Source: Auxenochlorella pyrenoidosa (taxonomy: Eukaryota; Chlorophyta; Trebouxiophyceae; Chlorellales; Chlorellaceae). From it: a stretch of DNA of 16,172 bases. This document shows positions 6,337-16,147 of this stretch, in pieces (position 1 is the stretch's first letter; every line of letters begins with the position of its first letter). Location of the stretch: the NCBI GenBank assembly GCA_001430745.1, contig KQ481983.1, forward strand, positions 2,197,012-2,213,183. The letters are read 5' to 3'. The notes below the pieces were generated by a model. It saw nothing but the letters and a program-made list of their open reading frames with translations, ran no database searches and had not been told where the DNA came from. A program made the translations under genes and the position numbers.

Positions 6337-8110
6337 ATGTCCACTCCGGCCTTGCAGGCCGCCCCTGCTGGCGACTCGGCACCGCTCCTGGCGCAAGGTG
6401 AGATATCGGTAGCACGGTTGAGCACCTGTCACCCTGTAGGGGGCTCGAGCCGCGGCTCGCTTACGCGCGTGTGCCTTCTGTCCCCGCTCTGCAGGCTCTG
6501 AGCAGCAGTCAGACCCTCAAACAACCGGTTCACATGATGTGGAACAGGCCAGCAGAAGCGGCGAGGAGCCAGAGCGCCAGGTCGAGTCTCGGTGGAGCTG
6601 GCTTGCCTGGCTGCGCGGCAGCCGCCCGGGAGCCCAGCGGCTGCCGTCTGAGGAAGCAGAGGATGCAAGCGAGCTGCAGGAGCGCGGGGGCCAGCCGCCC
6701 AGCATAGCGGTGGTGGTGGAGGCTGCCGACGGCGGCAGTGACGGTCCGTCGGAAGCTGCCAGCAGCGGCAGCAGCAACGGCAGAGGAGCAGGAGGACGAG
6801 AAGCTGAGCAGGGGGCATCCGCAAGCAGCAATGCAGAGATTGAGCCGCGGCAGTCGGGCAGCCCGCGCATGGCGCGGCTGCCATCGAGAGGGCAGCCTAC
6901 CTGCCTTATTTGCTTAGAAGAGTTTCGGGTGCGCCGCCGGCTTTGTTGCTGCGCTCTTTTGGATGGCTGGCATTGTCTCTTTGCATCAAAAGCAATGCTG
7001 CATGTCGTGGGGTCCTGCTGCACTTTGGGTCCAGATGCGCTGCTGGCCCGACCGTGCGCTGCCAGCCCGGCCATGTGCCTGCTTCCCACTAGCTCCTTGC
7101 TACCTACTTGCCTGGCACTTGAAGCCCTTTCGCCCCCCTGCCCCTCTGCCCTGCAGCAAGAGGAGTTCATCAACGGGTCGGCGCTGCGTCTGGAGTGCAA
7201 CTGCCGAGGCGATCTTGCGCTGCGGCACCGCGACTGCGTGATGAAGTGGGTGCAGGTCAAGGGCTCCAACGTGAGTGCCGGGCCGGCGCCTGGGTTGGGG
7301 CCGGGCGTATTCTTGGACAGTAATCTGCTTATACAGGGAGCTGCTGGTGCCATCTGCACCCAGCGGGCCGGCCAGGCTCTGCAGAGCCTGCCCCCTGTCG
7401 TTGCAGGTGGGCTGGAAGCGCCCCCCGCTGCCGCGCCTGCCAGGCACCGCTGGCGGGCGTTGAGCCGTGCCCTGCTGCCCTCCCCGGCCCCGCAGGTGTG
7501 TGAGCTGTGCAAGGCGGAGATCCGCAACATCCCGGCGCCGCCGCCTCGCCCCGCCGAGGCCGACCTGCCCGCCCTGGACGAGGCCTACTTCAACGGTAGG
7601 TGGGGGGTGGGGGTGGGGGGGCGCCCAGCTGACGCGAGGCTGCTCCGTACTTTTGAGGCGACCTCGGGCAGCACGCGTTGCCATTGCCCAGGCATTCTCG
7701 ACACCTGCCAGGCATGCCTGGCTTGGGCACCTCCCTGCCGCCGGCTCAGCCTCCCCTGCCTCCTCCGCCCGCCCCCCCATCCCCGCCCGTCTGCAGACCC
7801 CAACCACATCCACGACTTCATGCCCTCCTCGCAAGACCTGGTGTTTGACTGCATCCGCGTCTGCTGGGTGGCCATGATCGTGTCCATCCTGTTCTTTGAG
7901 ATGTCTCTGGGCGCGGCGCTGTGGACCGGCATGCTGGCGGGCCTGGCCTACTCCATCATGGTCCGCCTCATGTACCGCCAGCACTTCTTCGCCATGCGCC
8001 GCCTGGCGGAGCAGCAGGCAGCAGCGCGGCGGGAGCAGGAGGCTGCCAGCGGCGGCGAGGCGCCGGTGGCGGCTCCCGCGGGCGCGCCCCCGGTCGTGGT
8101 CGCGGTGTGA
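6337..8110 (+). CDS. RING-CH (MARCH-type) membrane E3 ubiquitin ligase (5 exons, 340 aa)
   Basis: Exons are 6337-6397, 6495-6928, 7157-7270, 7496-7595 and 7797-8110; all donor/acceptor pairs are GT-AG and phases agree. Residues 1-150 are polar, Ser/Glu/Gly-rich and probably disordered. Residues 157-208 form a RING-CH finger: C157-x2-C160-x18-C179-x-C181-x7-H189-x2-C192-x12-C205-x2-C208, with the typical Trp (W196) after the H-x2-C. It binds two zinc ions and recruits an E2 enzyme. Two hydrophobic helices follow (~252-273 and ~275-296), then an Ala-rich tail. RING-CH followed by two membrane helices matches MARCH proteins and the plant RINGv proteins that ubiquitinate membrane cargo. The substrate and the membrane are unknown. 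The start is the ATG at 6337, in frame through a GTGAGA donor. Introns 2-4 are all multiples of three without in-frame stops. Confidence 0.88.
7596..7624 (+). other. G-quadruplex-prone tract just inside intron 3 of the RING-CH gene
   Basis: Directly after the donor GTAGGT there are several runs of three to seven G on the sense strand. A G-quadruplex in the pre-mRNA at the 5' splice site is possible. This is predicted from sequence only. Confidence 0.45.
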
Positions 8111-8813
8111 ATCCGCGTGCCTCTCCGCGCCCCCTTAGTATTCGTTCCTGCAGGCTTCCACCCTCGCATAATGACCTCCCCTCTGCCTGCTGTATGTCGT
8201 TCGCGGCCGCCGCGGCTCTGTAAAGGATTCCCCTCTGCGAGGCCTGTTGAACTGTTCCCTCGCTGTACCCCAGAGTGCCCCAGTTTTTTCCGTCACGCCA
8301 CTCCTGGCCGCCTCGATCCTGTCGTTTCCGTTTGTCATGGCTAGCAAGTTGTGTGCTCTGCTCTTCTTTTTCCTTTGCACCCTCTTTTACTTTCGCGCCA
8401 CCCCCAACGCTAACTTCAATTCCTTGTCTCATTACGCACCGCCACCCTGACTGCGTCGCTGTTCTGATGTCGCATAACACAAAGCTCGGCCAGTCGGCTT
8501 CATGCGCTTGTGTAAGGCACATGGCGTGCATCATAGTGCTGGCAAGCTTCTCAAGTGAACACTCGGGTGAACACAGCGCACCGATGCACGGAGAAGCATC
8601 ATTGGGGATTCGTGGTCCGGCGGAACAGACGGTTTCGCCACCGTCGGCACGCCGTGCACAGCGCCCTGGCGTCTGCACTGGTGCCCTTCTCCTGGTATGC
8701 CTTGGCCGCAGCCTACACCTCTCCTCAACAGCTGCCCATCGCCCAGCTCCAACAGGCAGTAGTACGCCTTCATTCAAACGAGAGCCTCTCACGGAACCGC
8801 TGCTGGTGCCAGT
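8111..8813. other. Intergenic: 3' UTR of the RING-CH gene and promoter of the ankyrin gene
   Basis: No supported gene. Two TGTAA signals occur on the + strand, at 8219-8223 and 8511-8515, and the first is the likelier polyadenylation signal. The stretch 8300-8450 is unusually pyrimidine- and T-rich for this window, consistent with an untranslated or non-coding region. Confidence 0.5.
8219..8223 (+). promoter_or_regulatory. TGTAA polyadenylation signal of the RING-CH gene
   Basis: TGTAA lies about 110 nt after the stop at 8110, the usual green-algal signal at a normal distance. A second TGTAA at 8511 could act as an alternative distal site. Confidence 0.5.
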
Positions 8814-11204
8814 ATGCCTCCAAAGCAACAGCTTGAGGCTGCCCCTGGGCCTGCTGCTGAGAACGACCCCGCCCTACTTCTGGCTGTCCTGTCACGAGAC
8901 TGGCCGGCTTTTCAGGCGGCCCTGCAACGCTCCTGCCCGTTATCTTTCGGCTCCGTGACTGCCCTGCACGCAGCTGCCCTGGCAGGCTGGCCAGAGGCAG
9001 TCGGGCCCCTGCTGGCTGCATCGGGTGCGTGGGTGGGCAGGTGCCGGCGGGCGGGACTGCCCTCCCTGACTGCGCCAGGCGAAGGTGCCCCTCTGTAGCG
9101 CAATCGTTAAGCTTTTGCCTCTGTCCGAGGTGCAGGCGAGCTGCTGGAGCAGAAGCTTGACTTCTGCGCGGCTGGGGCCCGCGAGGAGGGCGAGGTCAAA
9201 GCCCTGCTGGCGCCCCTGGGGCTCACCCAGCACCAGCTGGATGCGCTGCTGCCGCCTTGGCATCGCAAGGCGCCGCTGCTTGTGGCAGTGAGCTGCAACG
9301 CTGCAGAGGTGGCTTTGCAGCTGGTGGCAGCCGGCGCAGATGTGGCAAGCAGCTGCACCCACCTGGTCGATTTGGCAGAGGCACTGACAGCTGCGGCGGG
9401 CGGCCCCAGCACCCCGGCAGCAGTCGCCGATGTGCCAGCCGCTGTGCAGCGCATGGCAGAAGCGCTGATGTCTGGCGGTGTGGACCCGGCCCCGGCGATC
9501 AACTCCTGGCAGCTGCTGAGCCCCGTCACCAAACTGCACGAAGCTGCGGTCGCACTGGCGCTCCCCCACCGGCAGATCGGCAGCGTCGACTACCCTGCCC
9601 GCTTCCCGCCCTGCCCCTGGCTGCTGGACCACCTGTTCCAGCTGCACTCCGCTGGGGGGCCCCTGGCTGTACCAGCGGGCGTCGAGGGCGTCACCACTGT
9701 GCTCAAGCAGCTGCCTGACCGGCCCGGTGAGGCAGCCGAGGCGGCACTGAAGCAGTGGCTGAGCCTGCCAGCGGCGCTGACGCTCGGCGGGAGGGAGCTG
9801 CTCTCGCTGGCGGGCCGTCTGCTGGACCGCCGCATGCACCTGGGGACGCTGCCGCTGCTGCTGGAGCGTCAAGAAGTGCGCGACGCGCTTGTGCAGACTG
9901 CAGATGCTACACAGCTAACAAGGTTTGGCAGCATAAGTGATTTTGTTGTGGCAGCGGCTGCGGCTGCAGGCGCGCCGCTGCTGGACGCTGTGCTGGCAGC
10001 AGGCGGCGGGGTTAGCCTGTCGGCCCTCCACTCGGTCCTGCAGCACGCCACAGAGGGTGGCCCAAGCACGCTGCGCCTGCTGCTGAGCTGCGGCGTGCCT
10101 CTTGTGCCGGGGGATGATGAGCCAGCGCACCTGGAAAGCTGCCCGCTGTACGCGGTGCTGCAGCACTTTCATGAAGAGCAAGAAGGGGTGAGGGGGCTCC
10201 ATGCGAGGTTGTGGTGCATCCATGCACAGAGTGCCTGCTCGTCTTCTTGAGCTGTCACCGTTGGGAACTGTGGCATCGCCTGTCCCCTCGCGCCTCCACC
10301 CCGCCATGCCGTTGCCGCTGCTCCAGTGACACACCAGCTGTTGTGCTGTGACCTCACGTCCTCTCCTCCCATCCAACCCCTTGCCTGGTGCAGCTGCACG
10401 AGCACGTCTGCGTGCGCGTGCTGGATGCAGGCGAGCTGGCAAGCATCGGCACCACGCGCCAACGCGCCCTCGCCGCGCACCTCACCCACCTGGAGATGAT
10501 GGAGGCCCTGGTGGAGGCAGGCTACCGCCCTGTCACCTATCGCCGCTGCAAGGGGCCGTACACCGGCACAGAACTGGCCAACTACTTCCCCCCCGGCGAT
10601 CCCAAGGTGGCGCGCCGCTGGGAGCTGGACAGCGCTGGCAGGTGGGTGCGGGGGAGCTGCAGGGGTGCATGCGCAAGGCGGATGGTGGCAGCACAAGTGG
10701 CAGCTGCAGTGCAGTGCATGTATTTGCCAGAAGCGCAGGCCGCCCTCTCCTCTCCTCGCGACCCTGCCGAAAGCATGCGGGTGGCTGGCTAGACAAGATG
10801 CAACCCTGCCTTCCTCGCTGTGCTGCAGGTGGCTGTGGCGGGCCGCCCTGCATGAGCCCTGGAGCACCGCCACACACTCCAGCTTCCCACCTGCCTTTAA
10901 GGCCGCTGCTCGCAGCCTGCTGCTGGCAGCGAACCGTAGCAGAACGGCTGCGGCACGCGCCGCTGCAGCCTGCAGGAGCCGCAGGTCGCAGCGCCTCCGT
11001 GACCGCACTGCCGCTGCTGCCGGCAGCCATGAGGGTGTGTCCCCGCTGGGCACGCTGCCGCCCGGCGTGCTGCTGCACGTGCTGGGGCTGTCTGCCTACC
11101 CGCTGTCTGCCTGGAAGCCCGAGCCCGATGGCGGCTCGCTGTGGCAGACGCTGAGGGAGCTGTGGGAAGAGAATAACCCGCTTTTGCACCCGCTGACTTT
11201 CTGA
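8814..11204 (+). CDS. Ankyrin-repeat protein with WxxxTH/LP-type C-terminus (4 exons, 628 aa)
   Basis: Exons are 8814-9024, 9136-10187, 10394-10641 and 10829-11204, with introns of 111, 206 and 187 nt. All are GT-AG and phase-consistent. Degenerate ankyrin-like helix pairs are spread over the first ~500 residues, for example SVTALHAAALAGWPEAVGPL (~50-66), KAPLLVAVSCNAAEVALQLV followed by AAGADV, and LRLLLSCGVPLVPG. The last exon carries WSTATHSSFPPAFKAAARSL (from W515) and LGTLPPGVLLHVLGLSAYPL. I recall this pairing from the C-termini of other green-algal ankyrin proteins; the LP...VL..L part resembles an F-box-like helix. Ankyrin repeats bind protein partners, and an adaptor role, possibly in ubiquitin ligation, is only inference. 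There is no signal peptide or membrane segment. The ATG at 8814 (MPPKQQL) starts the first exon. Confidence 0.82.
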
Positions 11205-11695
11205 GTAAGCAAGCCCGCTGGCGACCGGCAGGGCACAACCCTTGAGGGCGACCAGCTGGTGATCCGGCATGCACGAGTAACAGTACCTGTAAAGCCTTGC
11301 TGTAATGACAGCATCACCACGACCCCCACAAAAGCAGTATGAGCAGGCCCTGCACGAGCACATGGCAGGAGAAGAAGCTGCGGCTGTGCCCTCTAGGTTG
11401 GGGCTCTCTCCTCGGCAGCTCAGTAACGGGTTGGTGGTCAGGGTAGGTTGTGCGCTGAACCTGCAGCACTGTGCAGAAGCTGCCCTTCTTGGCGGCCTTT
11501 GCGGACGCCTGCTTCTGCATAAATAGCCTGCCAGGCTGTGCCACAATGCCCATCCATCCTCCTTTCCTGCACGCTCTGCCTCTGCACTGCCACATATCTT
11601 GTCGATTGCTGCATGCCAAGAGTTCGGATGGTGAGCAAAGCTTGGATTAGACCCGGTTGCACTGCACAGCAAGCCTGGTCGGCAGTAAAACCGGC
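11205..11695. other. Convergent intergenic region between the ankyrin and triple-RRM genes
   Basis: This holds the 3' flanks of two genes facing each other. Two TGTAA signals serve the + strand gene (11288-11292 and 11301-11305). I see no TGTAA on the - strand here, so the polyadenylation signal of the triple-RRM gene is not identified. No gene is supported. Confidence 0.5.
11288..11305 (+). promoter_or_regulatory. Pair of TGTAA polyadenylation signals of the ankyrin gene
   Basis: TGTAA at 11288-11292 and again at 11301-11305, starting 84 nt after the stop codon. Two copies 8 nt apart at the expected distance make this the best-supported polyadenylation region in the window. Confidence 0.6.
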
Positions 11696-14684
11696 TCACG
11701 AACCTGCTGCTGCTGCCGCTGGCGCTGCTGGCTGCGGCGCAGCATGCTGCACAGTTTCATGCACCATCTGAGATTGCCGCCCTGCCGGCTGCTGCAGAGC
11801 GACGACAAGCAGCTTCAGAAGGTCTGGTGACGAGGCTGCTGTCCCTGGTGCCGCCAGCACGGCCGCCAGCTGTTGCAGCTGCCCGCACTCTGATGCGTGG
11901 CCTGCCTCCCACCTGTCCAGCTGGCATGCCCGGCCGCAGTACCACTCTGCCCGGCACAGGCTGCAACGCTTGAGAGGCACCAGCTCTGCTGGCACGCCGC
12001 AGCCGGCGCAGTATGGCTCCGGGGTGGGTTGCGGCGCTGGAGGTGCTGCCGACGCTGCCGCGTCGGCCGCCTGCGCTGCTGCTCCTGCTCTGGCTGCTGC
12101 TGCGGGTGTGCTGCGGCTTGCGGGTGAGTTGGCAGCTGGGCCTGGGCCCTGACTGGTCGGGTTGCGCTGCACCCGGCTGCGGGCCCAGGCGTACCGCAGC
12201 TTGAGCGGCCTGCCGCTGCCGCAGATGGGGGAGCCGCGATCGCCCTGCAGCCGTGGCGGCGTGCAGTGAGCGCTGCTTCAGCAGGTGCCGGCCTATGCTG
12301 TGCAAAGCGACGTGATATGGCAGGGCAGGCAGTGCAAGCGGCCAACAGGTACAGCAGCAAACGGACAGGTGACTGGGTGCCAGGCTCAGGCCTCCCGCCC
12401 CCTCCCCCGCCCCTCCTGGTGCCAGGAGGACCCCTCGTGCCTGCAGGGCATGGTGAGCCTGCTCCGCCTCTGCCGCGCTGCCCAGCTGCACAAAGGCAAA
12501 CTGCCACCTCTGGCCGTGTTTCGTGCCGGGTGCCGGGTTGAGCTTCACTCGCTCCACGTGCCCGTACCTGCATCCCCACAAAGCAGGGCCCAGGCTCGAG
12601 TGAGGAGGGTGGCAGGCACAGGCATTGAGGGGCACACGGATGGCATGCTCACCGGACGCATGCAGCGAGCAAAGCGGTCCACTTTCTCTCAACGCAGTCA
12701 GCTGCTTCTGAAGCATTCGGGCTGCCTCCCTGCCCACCTGCCAAACATGCGGCGCACGTCGTCCTGGCTGGCCCAGCCCCCGATGGAGCCCACCCACAGC
12801 ACAGCGCTGGGCGGGCCCTCGCAGACCAGAAATCTCTTGGTGGGGCGCACCGGCCCTACCAGCGGCAGCAGCGCGCCGCCCTCGCACCGTGCCGCCAGCC
12901 CCTCTGCCGGCAAAAAGTCGGCGGGGCCGTGCGCGCACTGCGCCTGCCGCGCCTGCTGCCGCGCCGCACGCGCCGCACGCTGCGCCGCGCGCCCCTGCTG
13001 CGCCTGCTCCCACAGCTGTATCGCCTTGAGCGACCGCGTGCTCTGCTTCACCTGGAGGGGCCGGTCGCCGCTGAGCTCAAACACTGCGGGTGGCGGGTGG
13101 GTGGCGGGCAGGCGGGCAGGTGAGCAGGCAGGCGGCGAGCAGGTTAGCATGCGGCTGGCTGGGATACCAGGCTGATGGCATCCTGAGCCATGAGCAGCAG
13201 GCCAAGGCTGATGCACTTCATGGCAGGCACTCGCCGCAGCAGCGCAAGACCTGCTGGCCACGCTGCTCCAGGAAGTTGTGGCTGCCGGCGAGCCAGCACT
13301 CGCTGCCACACCCTGCCACTGAATCGACACGCCGGCTCAATCGCAGGCCAGCTCCCGAGCGCAGCGCCCTTCCTGCCCCTGCCGCCGGGCCCACCCGTCA
13401 GTCCGTCCAGATCCTCCAGCGCCGACTCAGCCGCCGAGGCGGGCAGCTCCACAAAGGCGAAGCGCAGGCCAGAGCCGCCGGGGGCCGACTGCAGGGCGAT
13501 GTTGCGCACCTCGCCAAAGCTGGAAACACCAAGGAAGGGAGGAGAAGCAAAGGGTGGAGTGAGACGGGCGGGCCATTTTGAAGGGGGTTCCCAAGGGCTG
13601 GATGTGAGCAGAGCGTGGGAGCGGGGAGAGGGAAGGCCAGGTGCGCGTGTGCGCTGCTGCGGCGAGGGGCCCCGCTGCGGGCGGTGAGCACAGGGCACCC
13701 AGGGCGCATGCACGCAGGCGGGCACGCGCCCTGCGGGGCACGCACCATTCGAAGGCCCGGCGGATGGCCGTGCGCTGCACCCCACTCCACAGGTTACCCA
13801 CCCAGCTGCACGGCGCGAGGGAGCAGGTCAGCAGGGTGAGCCGGGGCAGCAGCAGAGCAGGGTCCTGTCCCCTGGCCCCGTGCATGGTTGCCGGCTGCGA
13901 CGCACAGAGGGGCAGCGCACGGGCTGCACCAACACTTGGCCAGACCGCCTGCTCCCTTCTCCCCGGGCTCACAGCTCCACCAGAGGGTCGTAATCCTCCT
14001 CCTCCTCCTCCTCTTCCTCGTCGTCTTCGTACTCAAACTCGTACTGCCGCTGCTCCAGGCCCCAATCTTCCTCCTCATGTGTCGCCCCATGCTCGGCGCC
14101 CACCGCACCCCAGCCGGGCCCCTCAGAACGCCAGGCCGCCGTCCCGGGGCCTGCCTCTTCTGGCTCCTCCGCATCAGCCCAGGCAGCAGAGGGCTGCTGC
14201 TGCTGCTGCTGCTGCCAGTGCTGCTGCTGGGGTGGCGGCAGCGGTGCTGCTTGGTGCGCTGGCCGCCGCCCGCCGTGTCCATACGCCGGCCTCTCCTCCC
14301 ACTCCCGCAGCTTGAGCGCCTTCCAGGTGAGGGCCGGCTGGTGGCGGTCCAGGTCACGCAGCGCGGCGGCGGCGTTGGCGGGGTGCAGGAAGGTCACGAT
14401 GGCCCAGCAGTCGCTGCCGACAGGCGCCGGGTGCAGCTGCATGTCCTTGACCTCGCCAAACCTGCAAAGGTCCTTGTTGCAGGGACAGGGCATGGCGGTA
14501 TGGCACGGGGTGCAGGGCGTGGAGATGTGCAGTGGAGGCGTGTCAAGCTTGCAAGCAGGCAAGGGACAGGAGCAGGGAGGGAGGAGGCTTCACCCTGCGC
14601 AGCCCAGCACCTGGCGAAAGCGTCCCACAGCGCATCCGCATCCACATCGCCGCGGATGGAGCCACACCACAGTTGGCGCGACAT
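11696..14684 (-). CDS. Triple-RRM (SPEN/FPA-like) RNA-binding protein with C-terminal MYND zinc finger (7 exons, 589 aa)
   Basis: In transcript order the exons are 14684-14611, 14461-13973, 13805-13746, 13519-13395, 13083-12738, 12567-12441 and 12244-11696; phases close at every junction. RRM1 is residues ~3-80 (RNP2 QLWCGSI, RNP1-like CWAIVTFLH). A linker with poly-Q and an acidic run (~150-187) follows. RRM2 is ~188-262 (LWVGNL, LRFAFVELP), then an Arg/Gln/Ala helix-rich linker. RRM3 is ~342-427 (LWVGSI, WQFAFVQLG), then an Ala/Pro linker. MYND is 486-527: C486-x2-C489-x11-C501-x2-C504-x5-C510-x3-C514-x8-H523-x3-C527. Three RRMs each opening LWVG are typical of the SPEN/FPA family, nuclear RNA-binding regulators; MYND fingers bind proline-rich peptides of partner proteins. 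Intron 2 joins CT|C to give VELWVGNL. Intron 6 probably uses a GC donor (CAG|GCACGA); a GT three codons later is an alternative. The frame is open for 53 more codons upstream of the chosen ATG. Confidence 0.8.
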
Positions 14685-15204
14685 GAGAGAGGCAGTTGCT
14701 GCCAGTTGCAGGAGCCTGTGCAGGCAGAAGGCGGAGTCACAAAATGAAGCTGTGCGGCCGACGGCAACGGCGCAACCCATGTCAACAGCAGCCACTAGCG
14801 CACACCCTGCGTCTACAGGCTCCCCTAGGTAGCCCAATTGCATGCTGACTGACCCACTCGCCTCTTCAGGGGTAGGAGAAGACCTCTGCGAGCGAACTTA
14901 TGAACCGGGTGTCGGGTGCAGTGCCATCTGATCCTACAAGAAGAAGACTGTCCGACAGATCATTGCCGGCAGGAGAGGAAGACGCGTGTTTGGCGAGAGA
15001 GCTGCCTAGGGGCTAGCAGTGCACAGTGCCAACTCAGCAGTGAGTCGAGTGCAGTAAAAGGGGTTTCAAGGGCAAATCGTGCAGACTCGAGACCAGGATA
15101 GTTGAAACGTTCAAACACCGCCCGCTGCTGTGTACAGCACATAGGAGAGCCGAGCAAGGAGTAGCCTGCACTTGCAGGAGCTCTGCCCACGCCCTGCCAC
15201 ACTC
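14685..15204. promoter_or_regulatory. Divergent intergenic region between the triple-RRM gene and the SDR gene
   Basis: About 520 bp separate the two start codons, and both promoters must lie here. No TATAAA is evident. The frame of the triple-RRM protein is open on the - strand up to an ATG at 14843, so the left part could be coding if an upstream start is used. The A-rich stretch around 15050-15075 is the least GC-rich part. Confidence 0.5.
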
Positions 15205-16147
15205 ATGGGTATGGAGAAGACGCATGGGAAGGCGGCGCTCATCACGGGGGCCGCCAGCGGCATTGGGAGGGGCCTGGCACTGGAGCTGGCGGTGGCGGGA
15301 GTGGCACTAACCGGTGAGCTGACCCTCAAGGGTCGCACAGCCTTCTGCAAACCTCTCTCCATTCAGTGCCTGGATGCAGCATTCAAGGGGCTCCATATCT
15401 GTGCATGGTGTTGCATGCACCTCATCCGCTCTGATGCATCACTCTTGACGCCTAGCTGGTGGCCAAGGGGCGTTCCGAGCTGCACGCTGTGTGTCCCGGC
15501 CTTACCCCCGCCTGTTTGCCATCTGCCCTGCCCGCGGTGCCCTTTGCTGCAGTGGCCGATATTGACGGCGCAGCAGCAGAGCAGGTGGCATCCGAGGTCA
15601 GGAACCGTGGCGGACGGGCCATTGCAGTGCCCTGTGATGTGTCCGACCCCGAGCAGCACCTGGAGGCCTTTCGCCGGCATGCGCGCGCCTGGGGCCAGCT
15701 GGACTATGCGCTGCTGAATGCAGGTGGGCTGGGGGGCCGGTTGAGGGCACTTGCGACCATGTGGGGGCACTGGGGGCACAGTGCGCCATGCAGTTCGAAG
15801 CAGCCCCGGCTGTGCCCTGCACCTCCCGCACAAGGGATCGCCTGCTGCAGGTCAAAAGAACTGCCTGCTTGGCTCCCCCCTCCCCCCGCCTGACTTCCAG
15901 GCATCGGCGAGCGCGGCGACCTGCTGTGGTGCCGCAGCCCCACCGCCTGGCAGAAGACCCTGGACGTCGATCTGCGGGCGGTGATGGAGGGCGTGCGCCT
16001 GGCGGCGCGCACCATGCTCACCGGCAGCCCAGAGGGGCGGCGCAGCGAGGGCCGCGGCGGCAGCGAGGGCGCGGGCGCTTGCAGCGTGGACAGTCCGGTC
16101 ATCATGATCACGGCCAGCGCCGGCGGGGTCTTCCCCATGCCTGTCAG
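15205..16147 (+). CDS. Short-chain dehydrogenase/reductase, N-terminal part (gene runs off the window)
   Basis: Exons are 15205-15313, 15553-15723 and 15901-16147; the next donor (AG|GTGGGT at 16148) lies at the window edge, so the 3' part is missing. Introns are 239 and 177 nt with consistent phases. The Rossmann cofactor loop TGAASGIG (residues 14-21) is followed by the end of strand 2, VADID (Asp39 suggests NAD(H) over NADP(H)), and LLNAG (90-94). The catalytic Ser is probably in ITASAGG near the end of exon 3. The YxxxK pair must lie beyond the window. Where classical SDRs have VNL with the tetrad Asn, this one reads VDL (Asp117). A Gly/Arg/Glu-rich insertion (GSPEGRRSEGRGGSEGAG) precedes the Ser strand. 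Overall it resembles classical SDRs such as 15-hydroxyprostaglandin-dehydrogenase-like proteins; the substrate cannot be told. ATG 15205 is chosen; Met3 is an alternative. Confidence 0.85.

Noticed and set aside
6539..8110. A single 523-codon uninterrupted gene for the RING-CH protein
   Set aside because: It would insert Cys/Leu-rich junk into the zinc finger. Clear GT-AG introns restore exact RING-CH spacing.
9100..9120. TGTAGCGCAATCGTTAAGC resembles a tRNA A box (D-arm)
   Set aside because: No matching B box (GGTTCGANTCC), anticodon arm or acceptor stem follows. It lies inside intron 1 of the ankyrin gene. At most a chance match.
13969..14684. A separate single-RRM gene ending PLVEL-stop
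   Set aside because: The stop overlaps a strong GTGAGC donor, and splicing it out joins in phase to the next RRM. One gene explains all seven exons better.
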